Positions 47,350 to 57,114 of a DNA stretch of 64,000 nt are shown here, in pieces (positions within the stretch are counted from its first letter, which is position 1; each line of letters starts with the position of its first letter). The notes beneath the pieces are model-generated. The model was not told the origin of the DNA. It saw only the letters and a list, made by a program, of their open reading frames with translations, and ran no database searches. Location of the stretch: NCBI RefSeq assembly GCF_012349115.1, contig NZ_PQIG01000002.1, forward strand, positions 124,001 to 188,000, given 5' to 3'. The position numbers and the translations under genes are program-made. This DNA comes from Rhizobium ruizarguesonis (GTDB lineage Bacteria > Pseudomonadota > Alphaproteobacteria > Rhizobiales > Rhizobiaceae).

Positions 47350-48585
47350 TTACCGCTGCACGCCTTTTAACCGGCCGGCGAGAAAGTCGCGCACGGCAGG
47401 GCTGTCGCTGAGGCCGATCGCTGTCATATAGGCGTCGGCTGCGGCGGCACTGTCGCCGGCCTGCGCCTGAAGATAGGCACGCACGGCCCAGTAAGGCTGA
47501 TAGGCTGCGACGTCGCGCCGATCGAGCTTGTCAAGCTGCTCCAGCCCGGCAGCGGCGCTCGAGGCCCTGCCGATTACCGCGGCCTGGCTGACGCGTGCAC
47601 CCAGCGTCGGCTTCATCATCACCAGCGCCGCGTAGAGCGTCGTCAGCGCCTGCCAGTCGGTCGCTCCTGACAGCCGGCGCGCCGCATGCACGGACTGGAT
47701 CGCCGCCTGGCACTGGAAGGGGCCGAAACGCTCGAAGCCTCCGGCCTTGCGCAACAGCGCATCCGCTTCGGCAATCATGATCGCGTTCCACGCGGCCGTA
47801 TCCTGCTCGTCGAGCGGCACATATTGGCCGTTGCTGTCGCGCCGGGTGCTCCGGCGGGCTTGGCAGTGAAGCATCAGCGAGAGGAGGCCTATCGCCTCCG
47901 GTTCGTCCGGCAGCACTGCCAGAAGCGCACGGCCGAGCCAGATCGCCTCGCCAGCCAGCGAATGGCGTTCGTTCTCCCCGTCGAGCCCGTCCCATCCGAG
48001 ACCGTAGGCGGCGTAGATCGCCGAAAGCACGGCGGCGAGCCGCCCGGGCAAGGCGGGGCGAGGCGGGACGGCGAAGGGAATGCCGGCATCGCGGATCTTT
48101 ACCTTGGCCCGCACCAGCCGCTGGCTCATTGCCTCTGGTGCGACGACGAAGGTCCGCGCGATGGTCTTTGCCTCGATGCCGAGAACGGTCTGCAGCATCA
48201 GCGCCGTATGCACGGAGCTGTCGATGGCGGGATGGGTGCAGGCGAAGAGCAGCTTCAGCCGCTCATCGGGAAAGACGGCATTGCCGGCCTCGTTCATGCG
48301 TTCCTCCGCCTCCTCGAAGGCGACCGATATCGTCGTTTGCGCATTGGCCTCGACGGTGCGGTGGCGGGCGGCCTGCATGAGGTTGCGGCGGGCGGCCACC
48401 AGCAGCCAGGCTTCCGGATTGCCGGGAACGCCGCGCTCCGGCCAGACGCGAAGCGCCGAAGCCAGCGCTTCCGACAATGCATCCTCTGCCGCCGGCACGT
48501 CGCGCGAGCGGGCGGCGAGGAAGGCGATCAGCTTGCCGTAGGACTGACGCGCCACCTTTTCGGCAGCGCGTCCGGCATCGGGCGG
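47350..48585 (-). CDS. ECF42-type RNA polymerase sigma factor
   Basis: A 411-residue ECF sigma factor. The sigma-2 part is at the N-terminus (SYGKLIAFLAARSRDVPAAED, then PGNPEAWLLVAARRNL) with a sigma-4 part near LGIEAKTIARTFVVAPEAMS. The long TPR-like C-terminal extension (AYQPYWAVRAYLQAQAGDS) is typical of ECF42. It has no anti-sigma factor; the partner is the YCII/DGPF-type gene upstream. The ATG at 48585 is chosen because the earlier ORF start overlaps that gene. Confidence 0.9.
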   Translation of the reverse strand, partial: PPDAGRAAEKVARQSYGKLIAFLAARSRDVPAAEDALSEALASALRVWPERGVPGNPEAWLLVAARRNLMQAARHRTVEANAQTTISVAFEEAEERMNEAGNAVFPDERLKLLFACTHPAIDSSVHTALMLQTVLGIEAKTIARTFVVAPEAMSQRLVRAKVKIRDAGIPFAVPPRPALPGRLAAVLSAIYAAYGLGWDGLDGENERHSLAGEAIWLGRALLAVLPDEPEAIGLLSLMLHCQARRSTRRDSNGQYVPLDEQDTAAWNAIMIAEADALLRKAGGFERFGPFQCQAAIQSVHAARRLSGATDWQALTTLYAALVMMKPTLGARVSQAAVIGRASSAAAGLEQLDKLDRRDVAAYQPYWAVRAYLQAQAGDSAAAADAYMTAIGLSDSPAVRDFLAGRLKGVQR

Positions 48586-48595
48586 CATTGCCGCC

Positions 48596-48934
48596 TCACA
48601 TCTGCAAGCGCGGGCGTACTTCGACCGAGCCCTTGTCGGAGATCGGGACGCGGGTCGCCCATTCGAGCGCGGTATCGATATCGGGAACATCGATCAGATA
48701 GAAGCCGCCGAGCTGTTCCTTGCCTTCCGGATAAGGCCCGTCCTGAACATCGTGTTCCTCGCCTTTGCGGCGCACGATCGTGCCGGTCTCCGGGCCGGTC
48801 AGCCCGGCGCCACCGGTCATGATCCCCGCCTGAGCAAGCGCCTGGCTGTAGGCGACCCAGCCGTCGCGATAGACGGGATCGCCGCGGCGGGCGAAATCTT
48901 CGGCGGCTTCGCGAATAATGAGAGCATATTGCAT
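48596..48934 (-). CDS. YCII/DGPF-domain protein
   Basis: A 112-residue YCII-type protein (MQYALIIREAAEDF, YPEGKEQLGGFYLIDVPDID). It is the usual partner of ECF42 sigma factors. The YCII fold can be enzymatic, but the role is unknown. The ATG at 48934 has CAGGAGTTCTCC. It is 10 bases upstream of the sigma gene. Confidence 0.92.
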   Translation of the reverse strand: MQYALIIREAAEDFARRGDPVYRDGWVAYSQALAQAGIMTGGAGLTGPETGTIVRRKGEEHDVQDGPYPEGKEQLGGFYLIDVPDIDTALEWATRVPISDKGSVEVRPRLQM

Positions 48935-49205
48935 GGAGAACTCCTGATCTCGTTGTTGCGTTGATCCGGGCGTGCCGATTTCGGGGACCGATATCCCGAA
49001 AACCGTGACGCCCGGCGGAGCGGCGGGGCCGTTCCGAAACAATGAGGCGCGGCCACCGGTCGTTTCGACATGGCCTTCAAAAAAATATGCGAAAAAGAAA
49101 AATGGCGCCGAAAATCGCAAGCAAGCGAGCCGGGCTCAAGGGCACCGGCGCTGCTCAAGGGCGCGAAAGGGCAGGGCGGCAATCACGCCGCCGCTGCCGG
49201 TCTGC

Positions 49206-49394
49206 TCAGGACTCGGCCTTCGTCTGGTCGACGACCTCGGCGCTTGGCGTGTTCTTCTTGATGGATTCGATGGCACTCATGGCGGACGCCTTCGCCTTGT
49301 AGCCCTCGGACGAGAACATGGCCTCCCCGTTCGATGCCTTGAAGCGGAAGCGGAACTCGCCGGCCTTATCCTTATAGACTTCGAATTTATACAT
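49206..49394 (-). CDS. DUF1508 (YegP-like) protein
   Basis: A 62-residue protein of the DUF1508 / YegP family (MYKFEVYKDKAGEFRFRFKA, ending with a SAMSAIESIKKN helix). Only one repeat of the unit is present. Function is unknown. The ATG at 49394 follows GGGAGACATCT. Confidence 0.9.
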   Translation of the reverse strand: MYKFEVYKDKAGEFRFRFKASNGEAMFSSEGYKAKASAMSAIESIKKNTPSAEVVDQTKAES

Positions 49395-49568
49395 AGATGT
49401 CTCCCGAAATCCCAAAACGCTGAATTGCAACCATCAGCTTAGGGGAAGCTAGATCAAAATGGCGAGCTTTTCCACTGCCTTAATCAGGATTGGATTGCCT
49501 AGCGTCCAATTGCCGCCGTTTCCATTGGACGCAAGTGAAGGAAGGATGCCGGTACATGCTCTTTCACA

Positions 49569-50558
49569 TTACTCCATCTGGATATTCGCGCCCTTGACGA
49601 CCGGCCCCCATTTGGCGAGCTCGGCCTTTACATGAGCAGCCAGTTCCTCCGGCGTCGAGCCGACGATGGTGGCGCTGAATTCCTTCATGCGTTCAGCGAC
49701 GGCAGGGTCGGCAAGCGCCTTTTTAGCCGAGGCGTTGAGACGCATCACCACCTCGTTCGGCGTCTTGGCCGGGGCGAAAAGCGCGTTCCAGGTATAGGTC
49801 TCGTAACCTGGAATGCCCGACTCGGCGACAGTCGGCACGTCGGGGAAGGAGGGTGCACGCTCGGCCGTGGTCACCGCCAGCGCCCGCAGGGTGCCGGCCT
49901 TGATGTGGCTCGACGAGGAGGGCAGGTTGTCGAACATAATCGGCACCTGGTTGCCGATGACGTCGTTCAATGCCGGACCGGCGCCCTTATAGGGTATGTG
50001 CTGCATGCTTACGCCGGCCATGGATTTGAAAAGCTCTCCGGAAAGATGCAACGGCGTACCGTTGCCCGATGAGGCGTAGCTGTATTTGTCGGGCTCGGCC
50101 TTCAGCAGCGCGATCAGCTCCTGCACGGTCTTTGCCGGCAGCTCCGGATTGACGACCAGCACGTTCGGCACGACGACGAGCAGTGAGATCGGCGCAAAAT
50201 CCTTTTCGGCGTCATAGGGCGTCGATTTCAGGATGAGCGGATTGAGGGCGTGGGTCGCGACCGTGCCCATCAGGATGGTGTAGCCGTCCGGTTCGGCGCG
50301 GGCGACGTTACCGGCGCCGAGATTGCCGCCGGCCCCGGCGACGTTCTGGACGATCACTTGCTGGCCGAGATCCTCCGACATCTTCTGCGCAACGATGCGA
50401 GCGACGACATCGGTCGAGCCGCCGGCCGCGAAGGGCACGACCATGGTGATCGCGCGATCGGGAAAATCCGCAGCAGCGGCAGACGCACCGACGGCAAAGG
50501 CAAGCACACCGAAACCGAGCGCAAGGCCCGTACGTCGCGTTATATCGGAAAGCGCCAT
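49569..50558 (-). CDS. Bug/TctC family periplasmic binding protein
   Basis: A 329-residue exported solute-binding protein, with signal near GLALGFGVLAFAVGASAAAA and the family start FPDRAITMVVPFAAGGSTDVVAR. VQNVAGAGGNLGAGNVARAEP and YASSGNGTPLHLSGE are typical Bug blocks that bind carboxylates. No tctA/tctB membrane genes lie alongside, so it is an orphan. Confidence 0.93.
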   Translation of the reverse strand: MALSDITRRTGLALGFGVLAFAVGASAAAADFPDRAITMVVPFAAGGSTDVVARIVAQKMSEDLGQQVIVQNVAGAGGNLGAGNVARAEPDGYTILMGTVATHALNPLILKSTPYDAEKDFAPISLLVVVPNVLVVNPELPAKTVQELIALLKAEPDKYSYASSGNGTPLHLSGELFKSMAGVSMQHIPYKGAGPALNDVIGNQVPIMFDNLPSSSSHIKAGTLRALAVTTAERAPSFPDVPTVAESGIPGYETYTWNALFAPAKTPNEVVMRLNASAKKALADPAVAERMKEFSATIVGSTPEELAAHVKAELAKWGPVVKGANIQME

Positions 50559-50701
50559 TCCTATCTCCTCCCAAGGATTTCAGCCGCAATATCCCCACCC
50601 CGGGGAATGAAGAGGTTAGGGCGGGACGCGCGAAAGACAACCGCAGGAAGGCACGGTGGCGGTCAGACTTTAGTCGCTGTTGGCCGGAGAAGTGGCGCAG
50701 G

Positions 50702-52504
<1,803 letters not shown>

Positions 52505-52552
52505 ATCGTCTCCGATCGCCCGCAGGACCCGCGCAATGCGGCCTGTAGGCTC

Positions 52553-52581
52553 TTGTTATCTAGGCGTCCTTCATGTATAGG
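52553..52581 (+). promoter_or_regulatory. Promoter of rpmE
   Basis: TTGTTA (52553-52558), 17-bp spacer and TATAGG (52576-52581), in the gap between the divergent ABC gene and rpmE. The leader then carries a hairpin. Confidence 0.6.
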
Positions 52582-52597
52582 CACCGCATCCTAATGG

Positions 52598-52626
52598 GAA
52601 GCCGTAGCCATCACGACTGCGGCTTC
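52598..52626 (+). promoter_or_regulatory. Hairpin in the rpmE leader
   Basis: GAAGCCG (52598-52604) and CGGCTTC (52620-52626) form a 7-bp stem about ten bases after the predicted start of transcription, followed by ATTTATT. It could be an attenuator or a protein-binding leader element; this is inferred. Confidence 0.5.
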
Positions 52627-52697
52627 ATTTATTCAATCGGTTCGGTGGCTGCAACTGCATGCGGCAAATTGAACTCCGGTATCGCAGGAAGATTGTT

Positions 52698-52919
52698 ATG
52701 AAGGCAGGCATCCATCCCGAATATCACATGATCAAGGTGGTCATGACCGATGGCACCGAATACGAAACCCGCTCGACCTGGGGTTCGGAGGGCGCTGTCA
52801 TGAACCTTGAAATCGATTCCAAGTCGCATCCGGCCTGGACCGGCGGCAACCAGCAGCTCATGGACCGCGGTGGCCGCGTCTCCAAGTTCAACAAGCGTTT
52901 CGGCGGCCTCGGCCTCTAA
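52698..52919 (+). CDS. rpmE: Ribosomal protein L31
   Basis: A 73-residue L31 ([19 protein letters not shown], ending [10 protein letters not shown]). The zinc-binding cysteines of the CxxC form are absent (TRSTWGSEG in their place), so it is the C-minus form. The ATG at 52698 is used; the upstream residues have no L31 similarity. Confidence 0.97.
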   Translation: MKAGIHPEYHMIKVVMTDGTEYETRSTWGSEGAVMNLEIDSKSHPAWTGGNQQLMDRGGRVSKFNKRFGGLGL

Positions 52920-52947
52920 TCGTTTTTGCTCGACGGAATTCGAAGAG

Positions 52948-52971
52948 AGCCCGGTTTTGCCGGGCTTTTTT
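52948..52971 (+). terminator. Terminator of rpmE
   Basis: Stem AGCCCGG / CCGGGCT with a 5-base loop and a six-T run, about 30 bases after the stop. Confidence 0.95.
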
Positions 52972-53010
52972 GCGTTTGCAAGGGTTCGGGAATACCAGTG
53001 TTCAGCAGCA

Positions 53011-53043
53011 AACAAAAAACCGGCTGCGTAAGACGCAGCCGGT
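53011..53043 (-). terminator. Terminator of the DUF1465 gene
   Basis: Read leftward, a 10-bp stem ACCGGCTGCG / CGCAGCCGGT with a 5-base loop is followed by TTTTTTGTT. Confidence 0.95.
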
Positions 53044-53068
53044 CCGTATCGAAGTCTCACAGATTCGG

Positions 53069-53584
53069 TCAGTTGTTCCCGAAGGCGGTCTGCAGCAGGG
53101 AAAGCTGAGCCTGGACGCTGTTCTGATTATCATGAACGATCACGGCTTCGGACGGGCGGTAGATCTCGCGGTCGAGCAGGGCAATGCGGTTCTGCAGACG
53201 CAGCGAGCGCTCGACGAGGTCGCGGAAGGATTCCGGCAGGTCGCCCCAGCCGGGCGCGGCGCGGTCGACGTTGAAGCCGTCGAGACGGACCTTGTTCTTT
53301 TCGGCCAGTACCTGGTCGCGGGACATTTCGCCATTGTTGACGGCGCGCTGCAGCAGCAGCCAGGAGGCCATCTGCATGAGGCGGGTGGTGAGACGCATCG
53401 ATTCCGCGGCGTAAAGGACCGAGGCCATCCGCGGCAGAACCTTGGAGGCCGCGCGGCCCTGGCCGTCGAGGTAGGCGGCAGTTTCTTCGACCAGCGACAT
53501 GCCTTCCGCGTAAAGTGCCTTGAACTGCGAGGATGCAGCGGCGCGGCCTGCAAAACTGATCGTGTTCAATCCAACTTCCGACAT
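53069..53584 (-). CDS. DUF1465 family protein
   Basis: A 171-residue protein of the DUF1465 family, conserved in Alphaproteobacteria. Mostly helical (YAAESMRLTTRLMQMASWLLLQ, LVERSLRLQNRIALLDREI). No known activity. The ATG at 53584 follows GGGACTATTGCG. Its upstream gap holds two CtrA-like boxes, so cell-cycle regulation is possible. Confidence 0.92.
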   Translation of the reverse strand: MSEVGLNTISFAGRAAASSQFKALYAEGMSLVEETAAYLDGQGRAASKVLPRMASVLYAAESMRLTTRLMQMASWLLLQRAVNNGEMSRDQVLAEKNKVRLDGFNVDRAAPGWGDLPESFRDLVERSLRLQNRIALLDREIYRPSEAVIVHDNQNSVQAQLSLLQTAFGNN

Positions 53585-53710
53585 CGCAATAGTCCCTGTT
53601 TGCACGCAGCTACATATATTCAGGTAACGCCGGCACCGACGGAAAAGTTTCCGGGGCCCGTCTTTATGACTTTAAGATGGTATCATTAGCCCAAATGCGC
53701 AAGCCGTTTC

Positions 53711-53725
53711 TTAAGAAAGGGTTAA
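53711..53725. promoter_or_regulatory. CtrA-like box upstream of DUF1465
   Basis: TTAA-GAAAGGG-TTAA has the exact TTAA-N7-TTAA arrangement of CtrA boxes, 127 bases before the DUF1465 start. Confidence 0.5.
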
Positions 53726-53765
53726 TCTCCACAGTTTCGTGGAAGTGCGCCGGCCATGGGAAAAA

Positions 53766-53788
53766 GAAGAGCCGCAAACGCGGCTCTC
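53766..53788 (-). terminator. Hairpin terminator after DUF1192
   Basis: Read leftward, the stem AGAGCCGC / GCGGCTCT is followed by TCTTTTT, about 190 bases after the DUF1192 stop. Confidence 0.65.
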
Positions 53789-53886
53789 AAGGTAAAACAG
53801 GGAGAAAAATCAGACCAATTCACCGCTTGGAAAACTGTCTGAGATCCAGAGAAAATCCGGATGAATATAGTAATACCTTATAAAGC

Positions 53887-53902
53887 TTAATATTTTATTA
53901 AC
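53887..53902. promoter_or_regulatory. Full-consensus CtrA-like box
   Basis: TTAA-TATTTTA-TTAAC is a complete match to the CtrA consensus TTAA-N7-TTAAC, in the AT-rich gap between DUF1465 and DUF1192. Confidence 0.5.
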
Positions 53903-53974
53903 ATTGTGCCGAATTAAGACTTGAGGCGGTCTGTTTTATCCACCTATAGCCTTGTTTTTCGGGGTTTTAGCGGA

Positions 53975-54166
53975 TTACGAGCGGAAGAAGCTTTCCGCCG
54001 CCTGCCGCCCGGAGGCCTTGCGAGTGGCCTCGGCCTCAAGACGGGCGATCTCCGTCTTCAGCAACTCCACCCGCGCTTTCAACTCGTCGACCGAAAGCAT
54101 GGAGAGATCGGCACCGATCTCGTGGCCGAGTTTCTTCTGCGGCCGGTCGTCATCGATGAAGCTCAT
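53975..54166 (-). CDS. DUF1192 family protein
   Basis: A 63-residue protein of the DUF1192 family, conserved in Rhizobiales (MSFIDDDRPQKKLGHEIGAD, then LSVDELKARVELLKTEIARL). It is a short coiled coil. Function is unknown. The ATG at 54166 is preceded by GGAGGACGAACC. Confidence 0.92.
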   Translation of the reverse strand: MSFIDDDRPQKKLGHEIGADLSMLSVDELKARVELLKTEIARLEAEATRKASGRQAAESFFRS

Positions 54167-54208
54167 GGTTCGTCCTCCGTTTGCTGCCTATAGCTTTTCA
54201 CGCAAGTG

Positions 54209-54296
54209 CGGACGCAAAACCGCTGCGCAGTTTTGCCGGAATTGCTCCAGAGCATGATGCCGAAAAGTGTGAGCGGTTTTCGGACGACATCATGCT
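54209..54296. repeat. Palindromic intergenic repeat, second family (two units)
   Basis: GCAAAAC/GTTTTGC (54214-54236) and AGCATGATGCCGAAAAG with its inverted partner CATCATGCT (54250-54296) match copies at 25849 and 19304. Confidence 0.85.
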
Positions 54297-54358
54297 CGCA
54301 CTATATAATGTAGAACAGGATTCAAATTTTAGGCCGACCCGGCCTAAATCATCCTTTT

Positions 54359-55657
54359 CTAGCCGAACTTTACAGCAGGATCGTCGCTTTCGGGAGACTT
54401 TCCGGTTTCGGGAGGTTTGCTGGTGCCGCGGTCGGCAAGCGACATGCTTTGCGGTGTCAGCATCGGCGAGGTGCCAGTCGGGATCGTCGTGTAGGCGTCG
54501 CGGTCGCTGGCGGGGATCGCAGCGCGGATGCGGCTTCGGATGATGGCGTAAACGGTGATCAGCACATGGGCGATGGCGGTGACGAGGAAAAGCGCATGCG
54601 GAGTGATCGCCGACATGACGGGACCGCTGATCGTCGGGCCGATCACCGTGCCGATGCCGTAGAGCAGCAGCAGGCCGCCGGAGACCTTGACGAAGTCCTC
54701 CGACGCCGCGAAGTCGTTCGCGTGGGCGACGGCGATCGGATAGAGCGTATTCGCCACCGCGCCGTAAAGGACAACAAGCCCGATCAGAAAGGCGGGGGAC
54801 GTGGGGTGAAGCAGAAAGATCAGCAGGCCGGCAAGGGCGGCGATCCCTGACATGGCGGCAAGCACGTAGCGCCGGTCGATGCGATCGGAAAGCCGGCCGG
54901 CCGGCAGCTGCATTACGGCGCCGGCGAAGATGGTGGCGCTCATCATAACGGCGATGCTGGTGTCGGAGAGGCCGGCGCCGGCGCCGAAAACGGCGCCGAG
55001 CGTGCCGTAGGCACCGTTGGCGATACCGACGAGCAGGATGCCGAGGCAGGAGACCGGCGAGTTGCGATAGAGCGCCGGCAGGTCGAGGCGCACTGCCTTC
55101 AGCGGCTGCGGCGAAGCGGCGGTCGACAGCGTCGTCGGCAGCATGGCGATGCAATAGAAGATGCCGCAGATCATGAACAGCACCGGCGTGCGCACATCCT
55201 CGAGCGGGATCATCATCTGGCCGCCGACGACACCGAGCAGCGTGATGCCGATATAGAGCGAGAAGATCGCGCCGCGGCTCTCGTTGCTGGCGCGCTCGTT
55301 CAGCCAGCTTTCGATGATCATCGACGTGCCGGCGGTGGAGAAGCCGGTGACGGCGCGCAGGACCACCCACCAGACCGGATGAATGATGATGCCGCTGACC
55401 AGCGCGATGATGGCGATGATCGAGATGAAGCCTGAAAAGGCACGCACATGGCCGACGCGGCGCACGATCTTCGGCGCAACCAGGCAGCCGATGACGAAGC
55501 CGCCGGCCCATGAGGTGCCGAGCAGGCCGAGCGTCGTCGTTGCGTAGCCTTCGAGATTGCCGCGCACGGGAAGCAGGATGCCCTGCAGGCCGTTGCCCAT
55601 GAAAAGGAAGAGCGTGCCAAAGAGCAGCGCGGCGACGGATAGAAGGTTTCTTTTCAT
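54359..55657 (-). CDS. MFS transporter
   Basis: A 432-residue major facilitator protein with about twelve hydrophobic segments. The family pattern between TM2 and TM3 is RRVGHVRAFSGF and PAGRLSDRIDRRYVLA sits mid-protein. YcaD-like exporters are a possible match. The ATG at 55657 (MKRNLLS) is preferred over a start ten codons earlier. The substrate is unknown. Confidence 0.9.
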   Translation of the reverse strand: MKRNLLSVAALLFGTLFLFMGNGLQGILLPVRGNLEGYATTTLGLLGTSWAGGFVIGCLVAPKIVRRVGHVRAFSGFISIIAIIALVSGIIIHPVWWVVLRAVTGFSTAGTSMIIESWLNERASNESRGAIFSLYIGITLLGVVGGQMMIPLEDVRTPVLFMICGIFYCIAMLPTTLSTAASPQPLKAVRLDLPALYRNSPVSCLGILLVGIANGAYGTLGAVFGAGAGLSDTSIAVMMSATIFAGAVMQLPAGRLSDRIDRRYVLAAMSGIAALAGLLIFLLHPTSPAFLIGLVVLYGAVANTLYPIAVAHANDFAASEDFVKVSGGLLLLYGIGTVIGPTISGPVMSAITPHALFLVTAIAHVLITVYAIIRSRIRAAIPASDRDAYTTIPTGTSPMLTPQSMSLADRGTSKPPETGKSPESDDPAVKFG

Positions 55658-55829
55658 TTCCCCAGACTCGGTCTCAGCGATTTGCAATGGACATAAGGCA
55701 AGACCTGCGTCAGCCCAGTCTCAAGATGATTGATTGTGCCCCGGAATGTCTTTACGGCGTGTGGAGATCCTGTGTTCGCTCGGAAAAATGTCCGTCCTGT
55801 GACATTCCGAAAAACGGAAAAAATAAAGC

Positions 55830-55994
55830 ATGACAAAGCTGATAGCCTTGCTGCTCATCCTTGCCATGGCGATACAGGTGATCAAGCCGCTCGGGCTTCC
55901 CGGCCTCAGGCGGCGGATGGATTTCTGGAAGCTCGCGCTGATCGCTTTCGGCGTCTGGGCATTGGCTCTGCTTTCGCGCGATTTCCTGATGTAA
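55830..55994 (+). CDS. Small hydrophobic membrane protein
   Basis: A 54-residue protein (MTKLIALLLILAMAIQVIKP, then LPGLRRRMDFWKLALIAFGVWALA) with two hydrophobic segments separated by a basic loop. No family recognised. It uses ATG at 55830, in the gap between the divergent MFS gene and the converging PhzF gene. A weak GGAAAAAATA precedes the start. Confidence 0.7.
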   Translation: MTKLIALLLILAMAIQVIKPLGLPGLRRRMDFWKLALIAFGVWALALLSRDFLM

Positions 55995-56040
55995 CCCTGA
56001 ATTACATATGACCCAGGGGCTACCACCCGACCTGCGACCG

Positions 56041-56964
56041 TCAGTCCCGCAAGCTAATTTCTCCGCGCATGACGGAAACGCAGCTTCCCGAGATGACGAC
56101 ATCGGTGACGATGCCGTTGAACTTCACGACATCAAGGGTGATGACGCTGCGGCGGCCCATTTCGACGCCCTGTTCAATGGTGATGCGGACGTTCATATCA
56201 GTCTCCGGCGCCAGCGAGACGAGATAGGCGCCGAGCGCGGCTGAAGCGCTGCCGGTTGCCGGATCTTCGGGCACATTGTCGAGCGGCGCGAACATGCGGG
56301 CGCGGATATTCCATGGATTTTCGGCTGCCCTCACATAGACGAAGAGCGAGAAGTCGTGGCCGCTGGTCGTCTGGCGACCGGCAGCTGCCTGGAACCCGGC
56401 AAGGTTGGGGCGCGCCGCGGCCAGCGCTTCGAGCCCGTTCAGTTCTGCGACGGCGAAGGTCAGGCCGACCGAGGCAAAGACCGGGGCATGGGTGGTGCTG
56501 ACGATGACGCCGGGGTCGAGCGAGACGCAGCCGGCGACGGTTTCCGCGGCAATGGTATCGCCGACCGCCAGCGGCTGCGGCGCGCGGATGGCGGCAGCAG
56601 CAACCTTTCCGCCGCTGCGTTTCAGGCTGACCTCAACGATGCCGGCCTTTTCCTCGAAGCGCAGCGTATCGCCGACCGGCTTGCCGAAGATCTCCGCCTG
56701 CTGGCCGAGCACATAGGCCGTGCCGACGTTCGGATGGCCGGCGAAGGGTATTTCCATCGTCGGGGTGAAGATGCGCACGCGGGCGGAATTCTGAGCGTCT
56801 TCCGGCGGCAGCACGAAGGTGACTTCGGAATAGTTGAACTCGGTGGCGATCTTTTGCATCGCCGCATCGCTCAGACCGCGCGCATCGGAAATGACGGCAA
56901 GCGGATTGCCCTCGAAGCGGGTGGAGGTGAAGACATCGACGGTGACATAGGAGAGGGTGTTCAT
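56041..56964 (-). CDS. PhzF family isomerase
   Basis: A 307-residue PhzF-fold protein (FTSTRFEGNPLAVI, the catalytic-Glu region FNYSEVTFVLPP, PFAGHPNVGTAYVL and PEDPATGSASAALGAYL). PhzF-type enzymes isomerise or epimerise small metabolites. No phenazine genes are nearby, so the role is unknown. Confidence 0.93.
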   Translation of the reverse strand: MNTLSYVTVDVFTSTRFEGNPLAVISDARGLSDAAMQKIATEFNYSEVTFVLPPEDAQNSARVRIFTPTMEIPFAGHPNVGTAYVLGQQAEIFGKPVGDTLRFEEKAGIVEVSLKRSGGKVAAAAIRAPQPLAVGDTIAAETVAGCVSLDPGVIVSTTHAPVFASVGLTFAVAELNGLEALAAARPNLAGFQAAAGRQTTSGHDFSLFVYVRAAENPWNIRARMFAPLDNVPEDPATGSASAALGAYLVSLAPETDMNVRITIEQGVEMGRRSVITLDVVKFNGIVTDVVISGSCVSVMRGEISLRD

Positions 56965-57114
56965 GGCGGCTCCTGTTGTGACAGGGCGCTATGAGTAATC
57001 ACGGTTTTTCGCGGAACGAAGCGGTTTCTTGTCGCCGTGACAATGAGAGGATAGGGAAGGGCTGAGGGCAGGAAGCTGCGTTTGCCGCTCCCTGCCTATC
57101 TCGAACGTGAAAAG

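Noticed and set aside
53677..53883. 68-codon plus-strand frame in the DUF1465/DUF1192 gap
   Set aside because: It is basic, has no ribosome site and crosses a terminator hairpin and CtrA-like box.
54198..55511. Long leftward open frame (437 codons) in another phase of the MFS gene
   Set aside because: It is Arg/His-rich and shadows the MFS transporter frame, which has clear membrane segments and family motifs.
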